A stretch of DNA of 20,000 bases, from assembly GCA_009663005.1 (NCBI GenBank), contig VIGQ01000721.1:1-20000 (forward strand), written 5' to 3'. A program made the position numbers and the translations under genes. Positions 1 through 7,860 of this stretch are shown piece by piece (the stretch's first letter is position 1; each line of letters opens with the position of its first letter). The stretch is from Actinidia chinensis. Its lineage: Eukaryota > Streptophyta > Magnoliopsida > Ericales > Actinidiaceae. The notes beneath the pieces were generated by a model, which was given only the letters and a program-made list of their open reading frames with translations, was not told where the DNA came from and ran no database searches.

Positions 1-143
1 ATCAGAGCTTTGTCACTATTGATCAAACAACGTAATAAAATGATACTGGCAACTAATAAATATACCAAAAGCCTACAAAAATGATATTAGCATGCAAGCA
101 TGGCAACATAGCTCTGCAAGTTTTGTATCAAATATCTGCAAGT

Positions 144-589
144 TGTTGAGTCGTTGTACTCAAAACTAATCACCGATCACACACACAAAAGACAATCAAG
201 GATTTATGTGGTTCGGCCAATGATGCCTACGTCCACGGATAGAAATCAACAATCCACTATCGAACAATGGATGACAACTGAGCAAACTCAGCCTCTCAAC
301 TCACACCCGCTCCACATCTCTCTTTATCTTGTCTCTCAATCTCACCTCACAGCATCTGCTCTCAGCCACATACACAACAGAGAAAATCTAAGCATCCTAC
401 CCTCCATTTTATAGACCAAGTACTAATTATTATCCTAATCTAACTAAGACAACAAAAAGATAAACCCTTTCAAAGAGTTTCTAGTATAACTCGAGAGTTT
501 TTCTCCTTCACATGACACTCCATATGAACCCAACCTGCTTGGGCTTGGCTACTGGACTTGGAACTCATCCATATGGGCTGGGCTCAACA
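144..589. mobile_element. Probable LTR (solo or end of a truncated Ty1-copia-like element)
   Basis: The segment begins TGTTGAG and ends CTCAACA, a perfect 7-bp inverted pair with the TG...CA ends expected of a retrotransposon LTR. Its length of 446 bp is normal for a plant copia LTR. Inside, 201-238 carries GTGGTTCGGCC and CCTACGTCCACGG, motifs I associate from memory with plant LTRs. A TTTTATA box lies at 407-413. The flanking 5-mers (caagt at 139-143, aattt at 590-594) do not match, so this is not a clean solo LTR with a target-site duplication. It may be one LTR of an element continuing left of the window. The window's first bases, atcagagc, match the 3' part of the usual initiator-Met primer binding site TGGTATCAGAGC, but no polypurine tract is evident before 144. 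No reverse transcriptase or integrase coding is present. Orientation is not decided. Confidence 0.55.
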
Positions 590-1740
590 AATTTTCATTC
601 ATTAGGAGGTAAGGGTCCAGTTTGGCACCCCATCATCCAAGAGTAAAACTGAATGGGCAAAAATAAAATGCCATTGACAAACCCAAACCCCATCATCTCA
701 ATCCCAAGGATGGCAAATTTAATCATTTCTAGTTGTCATCTTTTTATAAAGGAAAAATATTATTACAGATGGAAAAAGCTAAGATAGTTCTAAATTATGC
801 CCCAAAACTCCTGCAACGTCAATAATTTGATTGGAACCACCCAAAAGGACACACTCCAACAGCTATTTGAAGAATTTGATTAGAACTACCTCAAAATTTT
901 TTAAACACCAAATTTTTTTAACTTACTATTCCACAATCTGATTTGTCTTTTGCTTTTTTAACTTCTATTTTTCACAAACAAAAAAATTCCTACAACCAAC
1001 GACTTCAGTCACGTGTCATTATTTCTTGCTCTTTTTCCCCTCCTTTTCGTTGCTTTTTAGAAGCAGCAACAGAAACCTGATATAATACGGCGGCCTTACA
1101 TTCCTAGTCCCCCCCCACACCATGTAATTGATCTCCAATTGTGGAGGGAAAGGAAAAGAAAAGGACATAATTCGCGTATGCACTGAACTAATTCTTGAAA
1201 TGTCTTTATTTTTTTTTTTTTTGCATTTTTTTATAGCGTTAATTGGTAACATTTACCAGTAGTTATGTTTGTATTGTTTTGAAAACATAAAAGATTTATT
1301 TTTGGCATAAAACTGTAAGCGGCTTCATATTGTGTCTAACTCATTAGGCTGTTCCCTTTTTTTAATAATCGTATAGGTATCGATACAGAAACACAACATT
1401 ATATCATTGGTGGACATAGTCGCTACGAGATATGATTGAATCCTTGACTAATGACGGCAGGGGAAAAAGAGTTCTCACATAATCTGACAGTTTCCTCGAT
1501 ACCTGTCCTATGTCTCTTTTTTTTCCTTCGTTAATACCCTAAACGGCAATCAAGGATAATTTCTCCACAAATGAAATTACTTCAACCCAACCATATATCG
1601 CAAGAACCGAGCAATTGGAGTATCTCTACCAAACGTAAGCAACCAGTGATCGATTGCAATAATCAATAACAGTCCACTAACAAAATGGAAAATTAACTAG
1701 TACATCTTGATCTTAGAGATTACTAATTATTTTATCCTAG
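590..1740. other. Non-coding spacer, no gene recognised
   Basis: No open frame here resembles a known protein. The visible features are a run of eight C at 1109-1116, a T-rich tract around 1208-1222, and generally AT-rich sequence with short homopolymers. A 77-codon frame on the minus strand (1019-1252) is low-complexity, Lys/Ser-rich at its ends, and crosses these homopolymers, so it is not credible as a gene. Confidence 0.6.
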
Positions 1741-2004
1741 TGCATTTATCGATTATTAGGGGATGATCGGAAAGCCAGAGATGAGGTGTTTCTTTGGAGT
1801 CCAACACACGGGCTGCGCGGATCCACCGCGTCGACGACTATGTCGTCGTAATGCGCGGCAGGAGTTCTCCCATACCTCATCGGATTCCGCCGCCGACCTG
1901 AAAATTGACCCCCCGCACCAGCAAATCGAAACCTACAACCTCCAGAGATGTCATCGACACACCTCTACGTTCGCTATGCTCCCTCCGCAAATCAAACCGC
2001 CATT

Positions 2005-2022
2005 TCTCTCTCTCTCTCTCTC
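2005..2022. repeat. (TC)n microsatellite
   Basis: Nine TC units run uninterrupted and are followed by ATCTCTGTGTG. Read on the minus strand this is a GA-rich tract, as often found in plant 5' leaders. Confidence 0.9.
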
Positions 2023-2072
2023 TATCTCTGTGTGATAGGGATGGTGAATATGTGGTGTGGATGAGACAAATA

Positions 2073-2086
2073 AATATAAATAGCGT
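2073..2086. promoter_or_regulatory. TATA-like box beside GA/TC tract, possible core promoter
   Basis: TATAAATAG at 2075-2083 is a good plant TATA box on the plus strand, and its complement CTATTTATA is also acceptable on the minus strand. The minus reading is slightly favoured because a GA-rich leader-like tract (2022-2005) lies about 50-70 bp downstream in that direction, as in many plant 5' UTRs. Downstream of it on the minus strand the first ATG frames are short (an ATG near 1948 gives about 25 codons), so no gene could be attached to it. AT-rich plant spacers throw up TATA matches by chance. Confidence 0.3.
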
Positions 2087-2159
2087 GAGATTGGGAGAAA
2101 GCTTCGGCGTTAATGTAATATCCATATTATGCGTGAGAGAGAGAGGACGTTAAAAAGTG

Positions 2160-2663
2160 AAATGCGTGTAAGCTGTACCAAGGCGGTGTTTTAATACTTT
2201 GACTACGTCATGCCACACAATTTTTTCAAGTCAAGGCTTTGTTTGGGTGTCTTTCACAAGCCAATTTTTAAGTGAGTGATTTTCATCACGCTCCATTTGC
2301 TTTTTTTTGCAACTGCATTTTTTATATTTTTAATAGAGTAAATTTATTAGATATTTATATTTTTATTCAAATTTTTTATTAAATAAAAATATATTTAAAT
2401 ATTTTTTTAATAAAATTAAAAAAAATAGGAGAAAAGAGAGTAAAAATACCTTGCCCTTTTAATCTTTTGATAAGTTTTTTTATCAAATTCGAATAGAAAG
2501 TAAAAGAAAATATTTTTTTAAAAAATCACACTTAAACCACATAAATTTTGATATAATACTTATAGTCCTGTGTTTACTGGATTCATTTTTGACAAGTCTT
2601 GCATATAAACACTTAACCACAAGTCTTTTCATCAAGTAAGATACACAATCACAATCCCCTCCA
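2160..2663. other. Very AT-rich spacer left of the 5S-like array
   Basis: No gene is visible. The stretch 2320-2430 is almost pure A/T with mirrored T-runs and A-runs, which could be matrix-attachment-like or simply unconstrained. The 5S-like homology begins abruptly at about 2664, inside a B segment. Confidence 0.6.
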
Positions 2664-2777
2664 AGCTGTCGGTCAGGTGTGGTTCACCCGTCCGCACTTA
2701 CCTCATTTTTTATCAAGATTTTTCTTCACGGTGTTTCTTTTTAGAAGATTTTTTTATTCACATTTGTTTACACCTAT

Positions 2778-2904
2778 GAATGCCAAGAGAAGCGCTGGAT
2801 TTTGGCATTGTACTTCACCCAATGTTAGCGTGCCCGATTGGTGTTCAGTATCAAGATGGGTGACCCCTGGAAAGTCCTCGTTTTCAAATCCTTTTTTTTT
2901 TTTT
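2778..2904 (+). pseudogene. 5S rRNA-like copy A1
   Basis: This copy begins GAATGCC at the position of the 5S start. Its A box is degraded (AATGTTAGCGTGCCC), but the C box CAAGATGGGTGACCCCTGG and the AAAGTCCTCG end are well kept. It closes with a 13-T run, a strong potential Pol III terminator. The 5' half is only weakly like canonical plant 5S rRNA, so folding into a functional 5S rRNA is doubtful. Confidence 0.7.
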
Positions 2905-2960
2905 GGCCCGATTTTTTCTTCACACCAATATTTCTCATTCCATTTATTTTTTAATTTTAC

Positions 2961-3035
2961 GGATACATACGGGGCGGATGAATCACTTGGTTTGCCAGGT
3001 TGGTGGGTTCACCCGTCACACGCCACCCTTTTTTT
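2961..3035 (+). repeat. B segment of the array (B1; pattern repeated ten times)
   Basis: B segments occur at about 2664-2711 (partial), 2961-3035, 3325-3401, 3659-3735, 4012-4080, 4331-4401, 4669-4738, 4990-5071, 5325-5395 and 5645-5707. Like A, they start ACGGATGC and end CACCC plus a T-run. Their first half (GAATCGGCTGGGTTCGGCC, then TTCACCC) aligns with the A first half (AGCGGCTGAATTCGGCCC, then TTCACCCC). The A-box to C-box interval of about 65 bp is absent. I infer that B is an internally deleted duplicate of A. B lacks the 5S C box, so it should not bind TFIIIA in the 5S manner. Confidence 0.65.
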
Positions 3036-3117
3036 CTGATTTTTCTTCACGACATTTCTTTGTAGAAGATTTTCCATTCGCAATTTTTTACAAGATCAAC
3101 AACAACAAACAAGCTAC

Positions 3118-3250
3118 CAATGGAGCGAAGCATATCTGAATTTCTCCTTCCCTGTGTACTTCACAACCTGAGTTAAGTGTGCGCCCGATCGGGTGTAGTG
3201 AGAGGATGGGTGCCCCCTGGGACGGTCCTCGTTTTTCAACAACCCTTTTT
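3118..3250 (+). pseudogene. 5S rRNA-like copy A2
   Basis: GAGTTAAGTGTGC (A box), AGAGGATGGGTGCCCCCTGG (C box, one change in the core GGTGACC) and GGTCCTCG are visible, followed by CAACAACCC and a T-run. The 5' part is diverged. Confidence 0.7.
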
Positions 3251-3465
3251 GGATCAATTTTCTTTATCTTTACACTTTTTTTTTAGAATATTTCTATTCT
3301 CATTTATTTTTTAAGCTTATTAAACGATGCATGCAACCGATGAATTGGGCTGGGTCGGCTTGTTTGTGGTTCACACCTTCGTATTGTAACCACCTTTTTT
3401 TGCCCATTTTTTTCATGGTTTTTTCTTTTTCGAAAATTTTTCATCCATTTTGTTTTACACCTTAC

Positions 3466-3586
3466 AAATGTTAGTGAAGCGGGCATGATTCAACCCAGTA
3501 TACTTCACCCCGGAGTTAAGTGTGCCCAGTCGAGTGTAGTCACCCTGGTGGGTGACCCTTGTGACGTCCTCTTTCGTACCCTTTTT
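3466..3586 (+). pseudogene. 5S rRNA-like copy A3
   Basis: This is one of the better A boxes (CCGGAGTTAAGTGTGCCCAG), followed by TCGAGTGTAGT. The C box is altered to CCTGGTGGGTGACCCTTG. The copy ends GTCCTC, TACCC and TTTTT. Its length of about 120 bp equals that of plant 5S rRNA. Confidence 0.7.
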
Positions 3587-3804
3587 GGTCAATTTTTTCT
3601 TGACAAAACCACTTTTTTTTTAGAATAATTTATCATTCTCATTTATTTTTTTCTTTACGATGCATGCGGTCGTGAATCAGCTCAGCTGGGTTCGCCCGAT
3701 GTGGTTCAACCCGTCGCACTCACAACCCTTTTTTTGTCAAATTTTCCCTTCACGGCTTTTCTTTTTAGAAGATTTTTCGCATTCGCATTTGTTTAACAAG
3801 CCTT

Positions 3805-3947
3805 CAATGTGAATAAGCGGCTGGATCTGGCCCGATGTACTTCCACCCCAATTTTAAGCGTGCCGATCAGGTGCAAGATGCAAAGATTGGTTTTGGGGGG
3901 GGGGGGGGACACCCTTGGAAAACGTTCTCGTTTCTACCCTTTTTTTA
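3805..3947 (+). pseudogene. 5S rRNA-like copy A4 with G-run in the C box
   Basis: The A box is degraded (AATTTTAAGCGTGCC). Where the C box GGATGGGTGACC should be, there is GATTGGTTTT followed by 14 consecutive G (3895-3908) and then ACACCCTTGG. This disrupts the main TFIIIA contact region. The run also lengthens the copy. It may be real expansion or a sequencing artefact. Confidence 0.6.
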
Positions 3948-4142
3948 TCAATTTTTCTTCTATCTTTTCTTATAAGAATATTTCTCAATTTCCCATTATT
4001 TTTTGCTGTACGGATGCAATGCGGCGATGATCCGACTGGGTCCTACCAGGTGTGGTTCACCTTTCACTACACCCTTTTTTGCGATTTTTTCTCATGGGCT
4101 TTTCTTTTTAGAATTTTCCATCTGCATTTCTTTACATCCTAC

Positions 4143-4265
4143 GGATGCTTTGCGAAACAGCTGATTCAGCCTGGTAATACATCACCTCGGAGTTAAGCGT
4201 ACAACACCCAGTTGGGTGCAGGGCAAGATGGGTGACCCCTTGGGAATCTCGTTTTCCACCCTTTT
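4143..4265 (+). pseudogene. 5S rRNA-like copy A5
   Basis: It begins GGATGC, exactly like plant 5S rRNA. The A box is CGGAGTTAAGCGT, but it is followed by an insert ACAACACCC. The C box GCAAGATGGGTGACCCCTTGG and GGAATCTCG follow. The terminator is weak (CCACCC then TTTT). Confidence 0.7.
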
Positions 4266-4469
4266 CTGACGATTTTCTTCACAACCTTTCTTTTAGAATA
4301 TTTCTCATTTTCATTTAATTTTTAGCTTAAGGATGTATCACCGATGATCGACTGGGTTCGACCAGGTGTGGTTCCCCCATCGCACTAACAACCTTTTTTT
4401 TGATGATTTTTCTTCAGACTTTTTTCTTTTTAGAAGATTTTCCAACCACATTTTATTTTCAGCTATAAC

Positions 4470-4592
4470 AAATGCGAGAGAACAGCTGAATTTCAACTCG
4501 GTGTACTTCACCCTAGAGTTTAAGCCGTGCCCGTTCCAGTACATGCCAGGATGGGTGACCCATTGGAAGTCCTCGTTTCTCACCCCTTTTTT
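4470..4592 (+). pseudogene. 5S rRNA-like copy A6
   Basis: It has AAATGCGAGAGAAC at the start, AGAGTTTAAGCCGTGCCC (A box with two single-base insertions), an intact C box CAGGATGGGTGACCCATTGG and AAGTCCTCG, and ends CACCCC and TTTTTT. Confidence 0.72.
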
Positions 4593-4803
4593 GGGGTCAA
4601 ATTTTCTTCACGACCATAACCTTTTGTTCTTTTAAAAATCTTCTCATTCCCATTTAATTTTAGATTACGGATCTCGCGATGAATAGGGTGGGTTCGGGCA
4701 GGTATGGTTTCACTAGTCGGCCCTACACACCCTTTTTTGCCCATTCTTTATCACGGCTTTTTGTTTTTCTTAAAAATTTCATTCACATTTGTTTACATCT
4801 TAC

Positions 4804-4919
4804 GAATGCGAGAGAAGCGACTGAATTGACCTGTACTTCACCCCGGTTTACGCGTGCCCGTCGGGATGTAATGCTGGATGGGGACCCCTGGGAAGTTTTC
4901 TTGTTTTCTACTCTTTTTT
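4804..4919 (+). pseudogene. 5S rRNA-like copy A7
   Basis: It starts GAATGCGAGAGAAGCG, close to the array consensus. The A box is broken (GGTTTACGCGTGCCC). The C box lacks a base (GGATGGGGACCCCTGGG). GAAGT is kept but the CCTCG end is lost. The terminator is T6. Confidence 0.68.
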
Positions 4920-5133
4920 GCCGTTTATTCTTCAACAAGACTTTTCTTTTAAGAATATTTATCATCTATATTTTATTTTTTAGCTTTTACTATACATGCG
5001 GTCTGATGAATGGTGATTGGTTTCGGCCACGTGTGGTTCACCCTCGCATTCCACCATCCACCGCTTTTTTTCGATTTTTCTTCACGTCGATTTCTTTTGA
5101 AGATTTTCCATCCGCATGTCTTTACGCCTGTAC

Positions 5134-5254
5134 GGATGTGAGTGAAATGGCTCAAATTGACGCCATGTACTTCAACCCGGAATTAAGCGTGCCCGGCCGT
5201 GTAAGTGACAGGATGGATGACCCCTGGAAGTCCTCGTTTTTCATTTTTTTTTTT
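5134..5254 (+). pseudogene. 5S rRNA-like copy A8
   Basis: It starts GGATGTGAG, then has GGAATTAAGCGTGCCCGG (A box nearly canonical), AGGATGGATGACCCCTGG (C box, one change in GGGTGACC) and AAGTCCTCG, and ends in a T11 run. It is one of the best-kept copies and is 121 bp long. Confidence 0.72.
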
Positions 5255-5457
5255 GGCCAATTTTTCTTCACACAACACCCTTTCTTTTCAATATTCTCTC
5301 ATTCCATTTATTTTTTAATTTTACGGATACATGCGGGCTATGATCGACTGGGTTTGGCCAGGTTGGTTTCACCCATCGCACTCCACCCTTTTTTTGATTT
5401 TTCCTTCCGTCATTCCTCTTTAGAAGATTTTTCCTTTCGCATTTTTTTACAGCTTAC

Positions 5458-5580
5458 GAATGTGAAGCAAAGTGTTGAAATTCGGCCCACTGTACTTCAC
5501 CTGAAAGTTTAAGTGTGCCCGTCCGTGTTGTGGCAATATGGGAGACCCCCCGGGGGAAGTCTTCGTTTTTCCATCCTTTT
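5458..5580 (+). pseudogene. 5S rRNA-like copy A9
   Basis: It starts GAATGTGAAGC. The A box is AAGTTTAAGTGTGCCCG. The C box is strongly altered (ATATGGGAGACCCCCCGGGG), with GAAGTCTTCG after it. Only TTTT is left as terminator. Confidence 0.65.
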
Positions 5581-5771
5581 CTGGCCATTTATTTCACAAC
5601 CTTTTTTTTAAGAGTATTTGTCATTTTCATTTATTTTAAATTAACAGGGGCATGCCGCGATGAATCGGCTCGTTCCTCACTCGTCGTCCTGCAGGCACCC
5701 CTTTTTTGCCCATTTTTTTACGGCCTTTTTTTTTTAGAAAATTTTTCGATCCGCATTTGTTTCAGCCTTAC

Positions 5772-5860
5772 GATGCTAGCGATCGGCTAGATTCGGCCCA
5801 TGTACTTCACCTGGAATTAAGCGTGCCCAGTCGAGTACATGCCAAGATGGGTGACCCCCT
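5772..5860 (+). pseudogene. 5S rRNA-like copy A10, truncated at its 3' end
   Basis: It starts GATGCTAGCGATCGGC, then has GGAATTAAGCGTGCCCAG and the C box CCAAGATGGGTGACCCCC. Homology stops there at about 5860 and unrelated AT-rich sequence follows. The GGAAGTCCTCG end and the Pol III terminator are missing. This copy marks the right edge of the array. Confidence 0.7.
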
Positions 5861-7060
5861 AAGTAAATCATCCTTTTAAAAAAAGACTTATTTTAGTACT
5901 ACTCAGTCCAATAAAAAATTTATTTGGACTAGTTTTTGTTATTACCTTCTAGTATTAAGTGTGGCTTAAACTTTTCATTGTCATCGCATTAACAACCGAT
6001 CCTCACCCTCGATCATTTTTTCTCTCTCCATTTTTTCTATTCAATTGTTTTAGTCCCCTCTTTTCTTAGGAATGAGTCTTTTCTTTTCTTTTTACGTAGA
6101 GTCAGACCGATAACAATTATCATTGTTGGTCACCTCCCCCGTACGAGGATCTTTATCTTTTGCGAAGTTATGCCCAATCATATCACCCTCTTCACTACAA
6201 TTATTTTATAAGTAATGATATACCACACAAATTTGTAGTGCGTTGTGCGGCATCTATTATCGGAAATATCTAATCACCATACATGGCATCTATCGGAAAG
6301 ATCTCAATCACCCATACTACATGACCTCTGCCTTGAGTCATCAGTTTAAGGCGCCAAAGTCCTATGGGTAAGAGTTTTCGGCAATTATGGTTCTATTTCT
6401 CAATCTTTCTAACTTGATCCTAACCTACGAATCAAGATTGAAAAAATTGAAGACATCAGTCATTCACACCACTGAGAAAGACTCCTCGAAGTTAAGGATT
6501 AGTATCTTTTTAGAACTCGAATGAATTCGGCGTCCTTATACTACGCAAGGAAATGGAATCAAAAAAGAAAGAAAATGTGTTCTTCTTTCTTTTATCACTT
6601 AAAGCCGTGTGCGATGAAGAGTCTCATACGCGCTTTGAAGGAGGGAAAGAAGTGGAAATTCCTTTTCGACCCGGATTCTCTCACTTCGTTGTTTGCTTCT
6701 CTTTCTATAGCTACTTCAAGCTTTAGCCACTTGCAGATACTGACCATCGGGAAACCTTTTCAATAAAGTGATAAAAAAATCTATTCTCGGCATCGGCCCT
6801 TAACAGGGAGGCTAATCCATATGTAAAATTTTAGAAGAATACCTTACTTTACTTTCAAATTGTCTACAACTTGACCCTTTGTAGAGGGAAGTACCTGGTA
6901 AAACACCTGTATTATCACCGATAAACACCAATAGCTAGTCAAATGCGAGACAACCATTTTTTAGTCATAGTTGAACGTGAATGAAATCTGAACAGCACAC
7001 GGAATAAATGTCGTGACGTAACTGATTAAATTAGATTAATATATGATTATTAGTACAAAG
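5861..7060. other. Spacer right of the array, no gene recognised
   Basis: It contains an imperfect 26-nt hairpin (5905-5930), TTTTCT-rich stretches around 6010-6100, and an 81-codon plus frame (6521-6766) that is unlike any family I know. Nothing supports an RNA gene or a protein gene. Confidence 0.55.
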
Positions 7061-7074
7061 AAAGGTCAATGTCT

Positions 7075-7320
7075 ATCTATATATCACAGTTTTCTAAAGT
7101 AGCCCAATTAACAGAGTTCTAAAGTGGGAGCTGACAGGGATTTTAATTGCATGAATTTGGACAGTGTTTGGCCTTCTCCAACGCAAACAGACACAGAACC
7201 CTTCATATTTCACCCCCATTCTGACTAGTGGTGCCCATGCAGACATCGACCTCTTCTTCTCCTCTCTCTCTCCTCCTCTCTCTCTCTCTCCCCCTCCTCT
7301 CTCCTCTATCAAGCCTATCT
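7075..7320 (+). promoter_or_regulatory. Possible plus-strand promoter and CT-rich 5' leader
   Basis: A TATA-like CTATATATC lies at about 7078-7086. The tract 7245-7310 is a long CT-rich run, broken (CT)n with CCCCCTCC, typical of plant 5' UTRs. The first ATGs after it open tiny frames: one near 7372 of 13 codons, and one at 7468 of 32 codons starting MDFLSYLLFFF, with a hydrophobic start like a signal segment. No known protein or microRNA precursor was recognised downstream, so this may be a non-coding transcript, a broken gene, or chance. Confidence 0.25.
7251..7306. repeat. CT-rich imperfect microsatellite
   Basis: Broken (CT)n/(CCT)n tract, almost purely pyrimidine on the plus strand, with one CCCCC interruption. 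Confidence 0.85.
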
Positions 7321-7332
7321 GTTATGTCCTTG

Positions 7333-7354
7333 AAAACAAAACAAAACAAAACAA
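7333..7354. repeat. (AAAAC)4 short tandem repeat
   Basis: Four consecutive AAAAC units follow CTTG. A short simple repeat of the type common in plant spacers and 5' leaders. Confidence 0.8.
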
Positions 7355-7860
7355 GAAACTAAAATGGGACATGCATGAAGCATATCCCTGCTCTACTCCT
7401 TTTAAAGTGTAGTTAGTACCTAAGGCATTGCTCGTGAATCGTAATGAGGGGTGGGAATGTATCAAACCATGGATTTCTTATCGTACTTGCTCTTCTTCTT
7501 CGAGCCACCCCCATCATCACTCACCATCAGCTGGCAATCTAACTCCTACCAGTACTCTCATACATAACCATTCTTCTCTGTACGTTCCCCAAAACAAAAA
7601 CCTTTCTTGTTTTTGGAAAGTACGGTAAAAACAGATAATCATATCGATATTGTAAATTGTGCCTTTTGAAGAAAAGGGATGCTGATGCAGGATGATGATA
7701 AGTTGCAGGCCTCTGTTGATGTCTTGATGATGAACACAGTGAGTCAACACCGAATATACAACGTTTTGTGTACCAATGATGCAGCAACTACTTCTCTGCA
7801 TACAGTCGTGCAGGTTTGATGTACAGAGACAATTTAATGTACAACTCAACACTTGTGGTA

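Larger units (their letters stand above)
2664..5860 (+). repeat. Tandem array of dimeric 5S rRNA-like units (about 333 bp period, A/B alternation)
   Basis: Ten A segments start near 2778, 3118, 3466, 3805, 4143, 4470, 4804, 5134, 5458 and 5772, spaced 314-348 bp apart. Each carries the internal promoter parts of plant 5S rRNA: an AGTTAAGCGTGCCC-like A box, then a GGATGGGTGACCCCTGG-like C box, then GGAAGTCCTCG, then CACCC and a T-run. Between them lie ten shorter B segments with GATGAATCGGCTGGGTTCGG-like sequence, GTGGTTCACCCGTCGCAC, then CACCC and a T-run. Spacers after A keep TTTAGAATATTT and spacers after B keep TTTAGAAGATTTT, so the two spacer types are related but distinct. Copies differ by many small indels. 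A plant 5S rDNA array would be 200-500 bp per unit, so the period fits. Alternatives are a 5S-derived satellite or a Cassandra-type TRIM tandem; no primer binding site is visible between copies. An ORF of 277 codons through 4679-5512 is a chance frame in the repeat. Confidence 0.85.

Noticed and set aside
2234..2262. GGCTTTGTTTGGG resembling a DNA transposon terminal repeat
   Set aside because: No inverted partner was seen downstream before the array, so it was not called as a MITE.
3680..3720. tRNA-like B box (GGTTCGNNCC) in B segments
   Set aside because: No cloverleaf with acceptor stem or anticodon arm can be drawn around it, and the sequence is better explained as 5S-related.
4679..5512. 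277-codon open frame on the plus strand
   Set aside because: It runs through three periods of the 5S-like array, including spacers and T-runs that give poly-Phe, so it is a chance frame in repeat DNA.
2664..5860. Tandem Cassandra-type TRIM elements, whose LTRs carry 5S sequence
   Set aside because: No TG...CA LTR ends, TGGTATCAGAGC primer site or polypurine tract was seen between copies, and the A/B spacing is uniform. It cannot be excluded without comparing to Cassandra LTRs.
7320..7860. Plant microRNA precursor downstream of the CT-rich leader
   Set aside because: No mature sequence of a conserved plant miRNA family and no long foldback arm could be identified by eye.
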